A stretch of DNA of 64,000 nt from Bradyrhizobium sp. 132. Its GTDB lineage: Bacteria; Pseudomonadota; Alphaproteobacteria; Rhizobiales; Xanthobacteraceae. Positions 25,599 to 34,475 of this stretch are shown one piece after another (the stretch's first letter is position 1; the number at the start of each line of letters is the position of its first letter). The stretch spans positions 18,485 through 82,484 of the forward strand of contig NZ_JADPKY010000146.1 in assembly GCF_023074185.1 (NCBI RefSeq), written 5' to 3'. Made by a program: the position numbers and the translations under genes. The notes under the pieces are model-generated. The model saw nothing but the letters and a program-made list of their open reading frames with translations. It did no database searches and had not been told where the DNA came from.

Positions 25599-26411
25599 TC
25601 ATTCTGTGGCCTTCGAGTGCACTGACCATGGCCATGCCAATGACGGTTGTGGTTTTTTGGCTTGCGGCCGCGCCGGGCTCGGCGTCGGCTTTTGCGTCTG
25701 GGCGACATTGGCCGACTGCCGCCGACGCGGCAGTGGTATTTCGGGCATCACCTTTGGCTCTTCAGGCATCACAGTTGGCTCTGAGGCATTGGCGATGATG
25801 TGGGCGAGTTGTTCCTGGCTTGCGTTGAGCCGCTCCGTAAGCGTCTGACCGTCGCGCGCCATCTGCATCTGGGTCGCCTTGATCTGGTCGATGGTACTAT
25901 TGCTGCGTGCCATTTCTTCCCGGCTCGCCTTGATTTGGCTCACGAGATTTTCATTGTCGCGGACCAATTGTTCTTGTCTCACCTCGAGCTGGTCGACCGT
26001 TTGCCTCAAGGCAGCGAAATCGTGTGCCATCGGTTGGAGCTGTCGCGCAAACTCGGAAGACAGGGCAACAGCAGTCGGCGCAACGTCTTTCGGCGCGGCG
26101 GCGTCCGGCGCGGCCTGTGTCAGGGGTGCCGGGTTTGAGGGGGCCATCTTCGCCGTATCAGCGGAGGATGACCACCGCCAGGCAGCGACACCAATGGATG
26201 CTGCCAACAGAGAACCGACGAAAGCCACGTAGCGCCGACCCGCCGAGCGATGAATCGTTGCCGGCGGGGCGCGAGACGTCTTCCTCCTGGTCGGCGGGGC
26301 CAAAGGACCGACTTCCTCTTCGTGCGCCAAGTTGACCCGGTTAGAAAACTGCTCCTCCAAGCTTTTCGTGATCTGCTCTTCCGCGAGCTTGTCGTCCAGC
26401 GTGGAATCCAT
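25599..26411 (-). CDS. Single-span membrane protein with periplasmic coiled coil
   Basis: 270 residues from the ATG at 26411, which has GGAG six bases upstream; the frame is open much further but that part looks random. About 65 cytoplasmic residues come first, then a membrane segment (AFVGSLLAASIGVAAW). A proline-alanine linker follows, then a long helix rich in Gln, Asn and Glu with heptad spacing (LRQTVDQLEVRQEQLVRDNE through ERLNASQEQLAHIIANA). The C-terminus is basic and proline-rich. The role is unknown; the layout resembles envelope tethers. Confidence 0.75.
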   Translation of the reverse strand: MDSTLDDKLAEEQITKSLEEQFSNRVNLAHEEEVGPLAPPTRRKTSRAPPATIHRSAGRRYVAFVGSLLAASIGVAAWRWSSSADTAKMAPSNPAPLTQAAPDAAAPKDVAPTAVALSSEFARQLQPMAHDFAALRQTVDQLEVRQEQLVRDNENLVSQIKASREEMARSNSTIDQIKATQMQMARDGQTLTERLNASQEQLAHIIANASEPTVMPEEPKVMPEIPLPRRRQSANVAQTQKPTPSPARPQAKKPQPSLAWPWSVHSKATE

Positions 26412-26909
26412 TTGGTGCTCCATAAAATGCAATGGCACCCACCTGAGAGCGATCCGCGCATCTGCGCTACGGCGAGCTAACATTCGACGGGATGCAGATG
26501 GTTTTTGAGCCTGCGAAGCTTTCCAAGGGATGAGCATGGAACTGCACGTCACGTCTTTTTTTGCCAGCTCACCACAGAACTATACGGGAGCTTTTAACGC
26601 AGACGAGGAGGCGAAACTATGTTGACGGCCGGACAACCAGGGAAAGAACCTTGACCCTTCGCAAGTGCTGTCCGCCATTCGGCGCGGGGTGACGTGTGAT
26701 CGCGGAGCCTGGTCGGGGTTGCGCAGCCGGCTGAGCACCGGCGGCGCGCTGAGTGGCGCAAGGCCGAGGTGGAGGCCGAGCGCTTTCGCGCAGAATGTGA
26801 GCAGCTCGATGCCGCGCGGTCGCCACATCTTGCCCAAAATCAAGCGGCGTAATCGGCGACATCAATGATCAGAAGACACGGCGGTTGTACCCGAGCCTGA
26901 TGATCTTGA
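26412..26909. other. Stretch without a confident gene
   Basis: A plus-strand frame reading RKAEVEAERFRAECEQLDAA and ending at 26853 looks protein-like, but it has no start codon after its upstream stop. It may be the end of a lost gene that used the terminator at 26911. Confidence 0.35.
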
Positions 26910-26910
26910 A

Positions 26911-26951
26911 CGGCCCCGGAGTGCTTCACGCGCCGGGGCCGTTTTCGTTTT
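26911..26951 (+). terminator. Rho-independent terminator
   Basis: The stem CGGCCCCGG pairs with CCGGGGCCG across a 13-base loop, followed by GTTTTCGTTTT. No intact rightward gene ends here; the stem may be all that is left of one. Confidence 0.75.
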
Positions 26952-26971
26952 GGTTTGGGTATGGCCTGTGG

Positions 26972-27151
26972 CTACCGCTGATGACCGAGACCGACACCGA
27001 GCGCGAGCGCCTTCTGTCTCAGCGAACCTTCCGACCTCTTCATCAGTTTTGAAAGTTTGGCGACCGGGGTGCGAGCTTTGGAATGCGATTTGATCAGTTT
27101 CACCTCTTCATCCGTGTACTCTTTGCGCTTGATCTTGGACTTTTTTGCCAC
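26972..27151 (-). CDS. Small basic helix-turn-helix-like protein
   Basis: 59 residues from a GTG at 27151, with GGAGAG about seven bases upstream. The protein starts VAKKSKIKRKEYTDEEVKLI and has a Myb/SANT-like pattern continuing with LSKLMKRSEGSLRQKALALG. It may bind DNA. No neighbour indicates a target. Confidence 0.6.
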   Translation of the reverse strand: MAKKSKIKRKEYTDEEVKLIKSHSKARTPVAKLSKLMKRSEGSLRQKALALGVGLGHQR

Positions 27152-27439
27152 TTGATGCTCTCCGAGCCAATTAATGGGGGTGCGTAGTAGCACGCCGAAT
27201 TGCTTCATCAAGAGCAGTCCGAGATTTGTTGATGCCTGACGGTGATTATCGTGGTGGTGCTGTCCATCGTGTTGCGGATCAAACGCAGCTCGACGGTGTT
27301 GAGATCGACAAGATCATCTGGGGCGTTGCTTCCACATTGCAATGATGGTGAACGCCTGTTCAATAAAGTTTCGCGGCTGTTCCCGGAACGGCGACATTCC
27401 CCACTGGTTGGTAATCGTAACCAGCAAGGGAGATGCACA

Positions 27440-27676
27440 ATGAGGAAGCTTTGTTATGTTCTCGCCGCTGTGACGGCACTCAGCGTGGCAGCACCGACGC
27501 TCGCCGGTGCTCAGGAGTTCGGTTTCCGGATCGGTGGCGACCACGGATATTATCGCGACAGGGACTACGGATATGACCGTGGCTTTGATCGCGGATGGCA
27601 CCACGGCTGGTACAATCATAATCGAGACCGCACGGTAGTTATTAGGCGTCAGCATCATTGGGACTACGACGATTAA
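27440..27676 (+). CDS. Small exported Tyr/Arg/His-rich protein
   Basis: 78 residues. A signal peptide (MRKLCYVLAAVTALSVAAPT, cleaved near GAQ) precedes a short mature part rich in Gly, Tyr, Asp, Arg and His (DRDYGYDRGFDRGWHHGWY), ending HHWDYDD. Such composition is common in periplasmic proteins of rhizobia; the role is unknown. AAGGGAG precedes the ATG. A strong terminator follows directly. Confidence 0.75.
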   Translation: MRKLCYVLAAVTALSVAAPTLAGAQEFGFRIGGDHGYYRDRDYGYDRGFDRGWHHGWYNHNRDRTVVIRRQHHWDYDD

Positions 27677-27710
27677 CGAAAATGGCCCCGACATTCGGGG
27701 CCATTTTTTT
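27677..27710 (+). terminator. Rho-independent terminator
   Basis: The stem TGGCCCCGA pairs with TCGGGGCCA across a 3-base loop and is followed by seven T. It ends the small gene at 27440-27676. Confidence 0.88.
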
Positions 27711-27947
27711 GCTTGCGCTATCAACCGCGAAGGGCCCTTCGCTGCGAGCAGGTTCGCGCTACATCAAAGGAATGTGGACTGCTCCGCCTACGCAATATCG
27801 GATCAGTATCGCTGGCTCTGAGTTCTTCGCCTTGGGCCCATCAGCGAAGTGACGGCGCGCCCCGTTGAGGTCCGCTTATTGAGGCACGGCGGACTTGCTC
27901 AGGTTGACTTCTTCGCATTTTCACCCAGAGCTGAGTCAGCGGACTCG

Positions 27948-28483
27948 TCACGATGAGCTAAGCACACGGCCACACAGCATGCTAATCTCAGCCGAGATCG
28001 TCCTAAAGTCACAGGGATTCTCAAACCGCCGCACGTCCTTGAAGCGGTGGGGAATAGCATCAGCACCGTAGCCGGTTACAAAGATGAAGGGCTTCCCCAG
28101 ACGAATCAATTCGTCAGCAATCGGGTAGGCTAAACATTCGCGCAGGTTTATATCGATCAGGGCAAGGTCAAAGGAATCCGTCTGGATTGACATTGCATCC
28201 CTAAGTTCGGCGATGGGCCGATCACCTTGCAGCCAACTAACCGAAGCGCCTTCGCCAAGTCATCTGCCAGGAAGGATTGCTGGATATCGGATGCATGCTT
28301 CTTTACGCAGCGATCTTGTATTGAGCTGCCCGTGCATTCTTTGTAGTGCTCAAGAAGCTCCCCATCGGCTAGGTGGTCCCAGTACTCCGCCTCGGCGAGC
28401 AGCTTCCAGCTTCTGTCAGGATGATATGCGGCGCTCTGTCGGCACAACGAGGCCATCGCGCGCAAGCGGCGTACAGGTTTCAT
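27948..28483 (-). pseudogene. Frameshifted receiver-domain protein fused to a small RRLRAM-type protein
   Basis: From the ATG at 28483 the frame first encodes a small-protein signature (VRRLRAMASLCRQSAAYHPD, then SWKLLAEAEYWDHLA), which recurs as a separate gene at 45270-45407. It then runs into a receiver missing its first strand (LADDLAKALRLVGCKVIGPS). Near 28208 one base is lost, and the receiver goes on in another frame with DSFDLALIDINLRECLAYPI and PFIFVTGYGADAIPHRF to 27948. The intact relative in this window is at 31544. Thus two neighbouring genes have merged and then been broken. Confidence 0.65.
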
Positions 28484-29343
28484 TCCCTTCCTCCCGTCCT
28501 TCTTCTATTTTTCCCACCTTAATTTCTGTTTTTGCGTCAGCGTTATCATGATTATGATCCAGAAGTATTTTTAGGTTTTTCCGATCGCCGACCAATCGGT
28601 CGATGGCGCGCTTGCTGCGAGAAACTTTCGTTTGGGCTTCGGATCGCGCATTCGTTCACTCGCGGTGCGCTGCCGGTGGGCATTCGTTCCGCACTTGAAA
28701 CATTGTAAGTCACTGCGCTAATGAACCGACCGGCAGTTTGTGTCTGGTCTATCCGTATCACCAACCCCGGCCCGCCATTCGGCGGCGCTGCTGCCTCGAT
28801 AAGGCAAAGGGCCAGTCTCAAGCAGGCGTAGCTCGCCAGCATGCGCGACCTCGAACTTGATGACCAACTCAATGATGGGCGAGAGGAGCGCTAGTCGCAC
28901 GGATTGCTGGATCAGGTGCGGCTCGCCCTGCACCAGCAGGTCACCGCCGGGCGAGGGTGGCGCACGCACCCAGAAATCGTGTGCATCGTCTGTCGTCAGC
29001 GTTATCGCACGTCCAAACTTCATCCCGTTGCTCGCGCGGCCCGTCGGTGCCCCAATTTAGGAATTTGTCACCGGTTGTTGTCACCATCTCACCATTGCAG
29101 ATGAGTCGCGGTTCGCGGCCATGGAATTGCTGAAGTGGTTTGAACGCGGGCAAGACCAAGGATTGGTGGTCTCTTTCAAGAGGGAATGCCCGGAGTATGG
29201 ACTTCCCGGCTAGTGTGTGGCGCCGAGCAGTACAGCTCAGCTAATTGATCCCAACTTACGGTCGGTATACCGCGCCGCCAAAGCTATGCTGCGGCTATTG
29301 CTAACGTCTGTGTTTTTGAACGTTGTTTTGAGCGAGGCGCCTA
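28484..29343. other. Stretch with one doubtful frame
   Basis: A minus-strand frame at 28718-29023 encodes 101 residues starting MKFGRAITLTTDDAHDFWVR. The start is weakly supported, and no family is recognised. Its first part faintly resembles the SRAP segment found at 29.9 and 33.9 kb (ILTTDxE). Nothing else is seen. Confidence 0.3.
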
Positions 29344-29544
29344 ATGAAAGACATCTCATGGTCTGATCTCGATAACGATGAACGGCGCGCTATCGCAGTA
29401 TTGGGAGCCGGGCTCTCCATCGAACTGTGCGACCCTCTTGCGCTTCTGACGTTGCGGCGGATCGGGCTGATCGAGGGGTCCCATTTGACGGCTGCTGCAG
29501 ACGATTTGCGAAGAGATGCCGTTTCGAAGAGTGTCGCGAGCTAA
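29344..29544 (+). CDS. Hypothetical small protein
   Basis: 66 residues, soluble, with LDNDERRAIAVLGAGLSIEL and LALLTLRRIGLIEGSHLT. The pattern suggests a small winged or three-helix fold. GAGG lies seven bases before the ATG. I know similar short proteins in Bradyrhizobium, without a function. Confidence 0.65.
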   Translation: MKDISWSDLDNDERRAIAVLGAGLSIELCDPLALLTLRRIGLIEGSHLTAAADDLRRDAVSKSVAS

Positions 29545-29578
29545 GCCTTGCGATGGGTGGTAGGAGTTGGATCGGGGA

Positions 29579-29749
29579 ATGCCAAACGCAATCGAGCTCA
29601 TTGTGGACGGCTACGTCAGCTTAAATGACAGGAGGGCTCTTGACGATTTGCGCATGCAGCGCCGGAAGCTCGCCGTGGACTTGAAGGCGCTTACCGGTTT
29701 TGATTGCCGGACAGCGATCCAGCAGATCGAGGAAGATATCGAGACGTGA
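29579..29749 (+). CDS. Hypothetical small helical protein, possibly shortened at its C-terminus
   Basis: 56 residues: MPNAIELIVDGYVSLNDRRA, then LDDLRMQRRKLAVDLKAL and an end at EEDIET. Right after the stop, another frame reads IEAGLARLDGA, which would be a natural continuation, so a small insertion near 29745 may have cut the end off. GGAG is upstream. The function is unknown. Confidence 0.6.
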   Translation: MPNAIELIVDGYVSLNDRRALDDLRMQRRKLAVDLKALTGFDCRTAIQQIEEDIET

Positions 29750-29859
29750 TCGAGGCAGGGCTGGCGCGGTTGGATGGCGCAACGACGGGTAGCCGATCTG
29801 TTCGCGTTTCTATCTGCCGTCGATCTTCTTTGCCCCCACGCACTAGGATCATGAGCACA

Positions 29860-29990
29860 CGGCCGTTGTAATTCTTTGGCCTCATCCCATGGTGCGCCAT
29901 CCAGCCATCGCGTTTCCTCGTCGGTCGTCAGAATGACCGGGGCATTAGCTTGGGCGGATCAGCCGGCCACCTCATTTGGCGTTGTCCTTG
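29860..29990 (-). pseudogene. SRAP (YedK/HMCES-type) peptidase remnant, copy A
   Basis: The minus strand reads TTPNEVAG, a stop at 29959-29961, and then ANAPVILTTDEETRWLDGAP and WDEAKELQRP. This is the C-terminal part of the SRAP family, which shields abasic sites in DNA. The catalytic N-terminus (MCGR) is absent, so the remnant cannot function. A second remnant lies at 33790-33939, in the same position relative to the duplicated small gene. Confidence 0.6.
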
Positions 29991-30140
29991 CGAAGCCTGA
30001 GACCAAATGCGGCCCCGGCGCCTGCATCGAACCAACTTTTTGAATGGGACAGACATTAAGCGTGAACTTCGAGCTAAAATTTTCCGTAGTTTCCCTTTGC
30101 ATCAATGGAGTACGCTGTTGTCCTAGAGCTGGGGGGCGCG

Positions 30141-30480
30141 GGGATGACGCACTACAGAGCATATCTTTTGGATCAGAAACGCCACGTTATAAGCGTGGCT
30201 AAATTGCAGTGTGCCGACGAGCAGGAAGCACGCGACCGTGCTCAGCAGCTAGTTGATGCCAACGACATCGAGCTATGGCAGCTTGATCAGCGCATTGCGG
30301 TGTTTGAGGCACCCACAAGCAGAACCTCGCAGGCGGCGGCAGAGGAAAGCGTTCAGCGGGCGCAACCTCCTAGAACGAAACCTAAGTAAAGGCTGCGATC
30401 AAAGTAGGCGCACAACTCGGTTGAGCGCGAGGATGGCGGCTCGGCTGGTAGTGATGCTGTCACCGGCGTCCGACCCTACG
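30141..30480 (+). repeat. Segmental duplication, copy A
   Basis: About 340 bp here match 34476-34818 at roughly 85-90% by eye. The match covers the whole small gene and about 90 bp after its stop, so it is a DNA duplication and not only protein similarity. Confidence 0.85.
30144..30389 (+). CDS. Small hypothetical protein of the HYRAYLLD type, copy A
   Basis: 81 residues: MTHYRAYLLDQKRHVISVAK, then DEQEARDRAQQLVDANDIEL and WQLDQRIAVFEAP. The pattern suggests a compact alpha/beta domain of about 60 residues with a disordered tail. Paralogues are at 34479 (nearly identical) and 44595 (more distant, tail missing). The function is not known. The ATG at 30144 has a G-rich stretch upstream. Confidence 0.75.
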   Translation: MTHYRAYLLDQKRHVISVAKLQCADEQEARDRAQQLVDANDIELWQLDQRIAVFEAPTSRTSQAAAEESVQRAQPPRTKPK

Positions 30481-30694
30481 CAGTATTCTTCCGCACGGCA
30501 GGCACTTGAACAGGCGAGATCGATACAGCGGCATGGCTCAAGTCGCGAGGCATCAGACTGACGTCCACGTCGCGCTACATTCGCGATAAGCTATTTCCCT
30601 CGTGAGCGTCATGCTTTCGGCAGGGGGCCAGCAAAGGCTTTGAGCTTATTGGCTCCTCCCGGCATTTTCACTCCTTCAGTCGCGCTCCGGTAGC
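30390..30694. other. Stretch without a gene
   Basis: Its first 90 bp belong to the duplicated segment. Nothing else is seen. Confidence 0.4.
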
Positions 30695-30880
30695 CTAAGC
30701 GCGTGGCGGATGCCCACGCGTACTCGGCGGCGGTTGATCATCCAATCGGCGTAACAGATTAAGCTGAAGTCTAAGGGTAGGTGTTAACTCGTCGTCCCCA
30801 AGACATGCTTGCAGTCTCTCGCCAATCTCTCGGAGGATTGCGCGGCTGAACGCCCTGTCGATGTCAATACGGGTTCGCAT
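30695..30880 (-). CDS. Small hypothetical protein
   Basis: 61 residues, soluble and helical: MRTRIDIDRAFSRAILREIG, then ERLQACLGDDELTPTLRLQL and LLRRLDDQPPP. AGGGAG lies about seven bases before the ATG at 30880. The protein resembles short Bradyrhizobium proteins of unknown role. Confidence 0.65.
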   Translation of the reverse strand: MRTRIDIDRAFSRAILREIGERLQACLGDDELTPTLRLQLNLLRRLDDQPPPSTRGHPPRA

Positions 30881-31136
30881 GGCAGAACTCCCTGTTCTGG
30901 CCGAAAGCCTGCTCTGCTATTGTCGTTCTGTCTCTTTCAGGAGTTGAGGCCGAGACCGCCGCCTTTGGCTATCTGTCGCGAGCCGTTGTGGACAGCGGGT
31001 GATGAACAACCATTGGCTATCCAGCGGGCGACGGTCTCGCAAACACAACGCCGTCGGCCGACAAAGGTTCACATAAGTTAACCTCGGAACGCGCTTTGGT
31101 AGCTTGACACCACCGATCCGGCGAGCGGCTCGCGGA

Positions 31137-31364
31137 TCACCTTTTCGGCAGGCCCAACGCTTCGACGGCCCGAATGCAGATTTGAACTGGGTCTTTCAGG
31201 CTGGTCTGACCGATCTCAATGATCTTCTTGGCGATCATTTTGGAACGGGGATCGTTCCGCTCCTTTACGCCGATGGTCTTCAGGGCTTGCTCGGAAGCGT
31301 TCGCGAGCCGGATGACATCTTCCGGTCCAAGAGGTGAGTTCTGAAGTATCCGGTAAATGACCAA
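31137..31364 (-). CDS. Small hypothetical protein, TTG start
   Basis: 75 residues from a TTG at 31364 with GGGGG upstream: LVIYRILQNSPLGPEDVIRL, then ASEQALKTIGVKERNDPRSK and KKIIEIGQTSLKDPVQICIR. The frame is open up to 31565, but those extra residues look random. Similar proteins in Bradyrhizobium lack a known function. An alternative is that the true N-terminus was lost. Confidence 0.55.
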   Translation of the reverse strand: MVIYRILQNSPLGPEDVIRLANASEQALKTIGVKERNDPRSKMIAKKIIEIGQTSLKDPVQICIRAVEALGLPKR

Positions 31365-31543
31365 GCAAGCCCCCGCTGAATAGCAGCATCGCAGGAGTTC
31401 TTTCGCTGAAACTAGCGAATTGGGCGTGCGACCAGCACGCGCTCCATCGCAGGACGCCTGCGGCTCTTCACCGCCGAACAAGAGCGGGCACGAGATCAGC
31501 CGTAATAAAATCCGCGGCCCCCATGTAAGACCAGGCCGACGAG

Positions 31544-31981
31544 CTAATCGCCGTTCCGTCCGCACAATTGTCCGACCTCTTCGAGCACCTCAGACATATA
31601 GACGGGCTTCTCGCACCGTCGCGCACGTTGAAAGCGGACAGGTAATACCTCGGGGCTGTAACCCGTCACGAAAATAAAGGGGATACGACGGCGTATCAGT
31701 TCGTCCGCAATCGAAAATGATGGCTCTCCACGCAGATCAATATCGATGACTGCAACATCAAAGCCGCCGTTCGCAACCTGATCTTTTGTCTTAGAGATCT
31801 CGGCAAAGGGACCGACTACAATCGCTCCGCGAGCGGTTAATTCCTGCTCAAGATCACTCGCCAAGGAGTATTCATCCTCAAGAACGAGAACCCGGCATCC
31901 GGCCAGGTTATCTACCTCAGCAGTACACTTAAGCCTCGCCCGGCTCAGGCCGACGTTCTCAATCGTGGCGATGCCAGCCAT
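31544..31981 (-). CDS. Stand-alone receiver-domain response regulator
   Basis: 145 residues from the ATG at 31981 (GGGGAG upstream). The receiver has the acidic residues in VLVLEDEYSLA, the phosphoacceptor Asp in FDVAVIDIDLRGE, the Thr in FIFVTGYSPEV, and the Lys in RRCEKPVYMSEV. There is no output domain, so it probably relays phosphate or acts by binding a partner. A broken relative is at 27948-28483, and another single receiver is at 33360. Confidence 0.85.
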   Translation of the reverse strand: MAGIATIENVGLSRARLKCTAEVDNLAGCRVLVLEDEYSLASDLEQELTARGAIVVGPFAEISKTKDQVANGGFDVAVIDIDLRGEPSFSIADELIRRRIPFIFVTGYSPEVLPVRFQRARRCEKPVYMSEVLEEVGQLCGRNGD

Positions 31982-32587
31982 CCTCGATCTCCCCGCTGCC
32001 TCACGCGACCTTGCGTCCATTTTCGCCCGAAACAGTCACACTCAATTTCAATGTCGGCTCGCGCCGTCGCATAGACTTGGCTCTAACCTCGGAACAGACG
32101 CTAAGCGGGAATGAGGCGATGTCATCCATTGTTGTTTGCGAAGAGCCGCCTGCCAGCTCTCACTAGCATTCGAAAGAAATGTGAAGCAGGAAACGAAACA
32201 ATTTTGCGCGCAACCGAACCTTACTTGCGCAGCGCCAAGCAAGTGCAGAGACGCGATCAGTTGTTCTGACCGGCTGGCCCGAACGCGCCTCGTTGCGGAA
32301 GATCAAAACGAGGGTCGATCACTGTGCCTAGGCTGGATATTGTAGCAGAACGACCTTCTGTCAGGCTGCTGAGGTTATGAGGCTTGGCGCGGCATGTCCG
32401 TCAGGGCCTCACCCCGTCAGCGGGGGGATCGGCTCCGCTCCTATCGCAGAGAACTTACGTTTCTCCCGGTCTAGCGGCGGCTCGCCGCTAGTTCGACGCC
32501 GCTCCCGCGAAATAGTTCGTTAGGATCTGTGTGCCTAACTGAGAGCGTGCCGATTACCGCCGATTGCGGCACATGGAATGGGAATGT
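31982..32587. other. 606-bp stretch without a supported gene
   Basis: No frame here has both a ribosome binding site and a protein-like composition. No repeat or box is seen. Confidence 0.4.
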
Positions 32588-32628
32588 CGGCCCCGGCTGT
32601 CTCCCCAACCTGCGGCTGGGGCCGTTTT
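32588..32628 (+). terminator. Possible rho-independent terminator
   Basis: CGGCCCC pairs with GGGGCCG across a long 23-base loop that contains its own small stem, followed by TTTT. No clear gene ends just before it. Confidence 0.5.
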
Positions 32629-32665
32629 GAACTTGCGCAGCATTGTTCACCACCGGTCCACAACT

Positions 32666-32800
32666 ATGATTAAGGGCATTGCTATCGCGCTATTTGCGCT
32701 GGGCATTTTATCTCAGTTCGATCAGGCGCTCTTCTATGGCCGCAATACTGACGCTGCGCTTAGGCCTGTGCGCGAGATCAGCCGCGCGTTTGGCGTGTAG
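32666..32800 (+). CDS. 44-residue membrane micro-protein, paralogue of the 20463 product
   Basis: One membrane helix (MIKGIAIALFALGILSQF) is followed by DQALFYGRNTDAALRPVREI and the ending SRAFGV. The layout and ending match the product of 20463-20597. No strong ribosome binding site is visible. The function is unknown. Confidence 0.6.
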   Translation: MIKGIAIALFALGILSQFDQALFYGRNTDAALRPVREISRAFGV

Positions 32801-32856
32801 GCCGGCATTCCATCGCGGAAGCGCTCGCCCGTTTGCTCTCGAATCTTGCGGCGTGG

Positions 32857-33166
32857 TCACCGCCGGACTGCGGTCTCCACAAACTCCTGCACAGAACTTG
32901 GCACGTCATCGTGCTCGACAAAACGCCCGACGCAGCTCGTCGGCAATATCCACCGTCACGTCGCGCGACTAGCCCTCGGCGGTATTGAACGCAACGATCT
33001 GCACCGGATGACTATATTGGTCTTCCAAAAGACGGCGGAGAAGCGATGCGCGGTCACTGTCTTTTTCGTCCGCCTCGCACCAGGCGCGCCCGAACCTGCC
33101 AAAATCGTTCAGCACAAGATAGGTGTCGTGATCGACATGCGGCACGATGGAGGGGGAGCGAGGCAT
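32857..33166 (-). pseudogene. Hypothetical protein gene with a TAG stop and a frameshift
   Basis: From the ATG at 33166 (AGGAG upstream) it reads MPRSPSIVPHVDHDTYLVLN through SHPVQIVAFNTAEG. It then meets TAG at 32969-32971, probably from a TGG. The same frame continues SRDVTVDIADELRR, after which the useful reading moves to another frame (VEHDDVPSSVQEFVETAVRR) and ends at 32857. Two independent lesions make real decay more likely than a sequencing error. The family is unnamed. Confidence 0.6.
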
Positions 33167-33359
33167 ACGCAGCAACTCCTGTTGGAGCGAATAGGAACCT
33201 TTACCGCGTTCCGGCCTCCCTGTGTAGGGGCGCACTCGGAAATTTTGAGGTACATCAAGCGGATAATTCTCTCGACAGCCCAAGCTGCCGCTTTAGCGGT
33301 AATTTCCGGAACAAGCGTTCACTTTGTAACTTAAGCTAAGGTCTCAGGGGAAGTTCGGT

Positions 33360-33749
33360 GTGAAAGAGTTGCTGCCGGTCGTACTGGTCGTCGAAGACGA
33401 GCACGCTGTTCAGGGGTTCATCGAGGACGCACTCAACGAGGCCGGCTTCGGCGCCGTATCCTTGTCGTCAGGCGAAGAGGCGCTGACGATACTCAGCGGC
33501 GACAAAGACAAGTTTCGCGCTCTGCTGACAGATGTCAATCTGGCGGGTCGATTGAGCGGTTGGAAGATCGCCAAGCGCGTGCGCGAGATCAAGCCCGACA
33601 TGCCGGTGATCTACATGACTGGTGTCTCGGGCGACGAGTGGCCTTCTCACGGCGTGCCGGGCAGCATCCTTCTCACCAAACCGTTCGCACCAGTTCAGGT
33701 TGTCACCGCCGTCGCTCAGCTTCTGAACGTTGCCTCGACAGAACCATAG
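33360..33749 (+). CDS. Stand-alone receiver-domain response regulator (GTG start)
   Basis: 129 residues. The receiver is intact: VVLVVEDEHAV, the phosphoacceptor Asp in RALLTDVNLAGRLSGW, the Thr in PVIYMTGVSGDEW, and the Lys in ILLTKPFAPVQV. AGGGGAAG precedes the GTG at 33360. There is no output domain. A cognate hybrid kinase could be the PAS-PAS kinase at the right end of the window (now broken) or the MASE1 kinase at 37771; this is a guess. Confidence 0.85.
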   Translation: MKELLPVVLVVEDEHAVQGFIEDALNEAGFGAVSLSSGEEALTILSGDKDKFRALLTDVNLAGRLSGWKIAKRVREIKPDMPVIYMTGVSGDEWPSHGVPGSILLTKPFAPVQVVTAVAQLLNVASTEP

Positions 33750-33789
33750 GTTCCAGTTGCAGCCATCCAGCCAACTGGATTGGCGGCTT

Positions 33790-33939
33790 CTACCAACGGA
33801 CCGCCGCTTGGGACAAAATGGCCACTCCAATCCATGGCGCTCGCATCCAGACGTCGCGCTCCTTATCCGTCGTGAGGATCACTGGCATCGGCTTCGGATG
33901 GGTCGGTTCAACCATGGCGTTCGGCGTAGTCGTCAGGAA
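33790..33939 (-). pseudogene. SRAP (YedK/HMCES-type) peptidase remnant, copy B
   Basis: The minus strand reads FLTTTPNAMVEPTHPKPMPV, then ILTTDKERDVWMRAPW, and stops at 33790-33792. Only this C-terminal segment of the SRAP family is present; the catalytic start and the end are missing. It is better preserved than copy A at 29860. Confidence 0.65.
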
Positions 33940-34143
33940 CTATAGACAAGGTGCAGGCCTGAGACCGGCTTGAACTTGTGCCGTCGTCCGCCCGGAGCCG
34001 ACAGGCTGTGCGATCTGTGTCTGTGTCCTAATTCCCACGGTTGCGAGGAAAAGCGCATCCGTTTGTCGTCTTTCGAACAGACGGGCCAAATCCACTCCGC
34101 TCCAACTTCACTACTGGAAGCAGCCATCAGTTGGGGAGGCGGA

Positions 34144-34380
34144 ATGGAACGTTCCCTGTTACTTGAGATGACGCGCGACAAATATGTCGAGCGGTGCAAG
34201 CAGCGAGCTTTCGATCATCTCGAGCGAGGTGATCTTAAGAACTCGGTCGCCTCGTTTGTCGAGAATATCAACGCGCGTCCCGATTGCGAGCTGCCAAACT
34301 ACTTGGAAAGGCTTGGCGGTTCGCTTCTGACGGCGAACGACGCGCTCGGCTGGAGAACGCTCATTGAGATATTGAGGTGA
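34144..34380 (+). CDS. Small hypothetical protein
   Basis: 78 residues: MERSLLLEMTRDKYVERCKQ, then AFDHLERGDLKNSVASFVEN and YLERLGGSLLTANDALGWRT. The helical pattern resembles a single TPR-like or helical-hairpin unit. GGGGAGG sits just before the ATG. The protein resembles short Bradyrhizobium proteins without a known role. Confidence 0.65.
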   Translation: MERSLLLEMTRDKYVERCKQRAFDHLERGDLKNSVASFVENINARPDCELPNYLERLGGSLLTANDALGWRTLIEILR

Positions 34381-34475
34381 TGGTCCGATGGATCAAGCCA
34401 GCCAGGATGTGGCGGGGACCAATTTGACAGGGAACAAGCCCAGCACAACGACCGGACACTGATGGATGAGGGGGT

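Noticed and set aside
27727..27742. 16-bp palindrome GCGAAGGGCCCTTCGC
   Set aside because: It is self-complementary without a loop or T tract and is just after a stronger terminator; no role is apparent.
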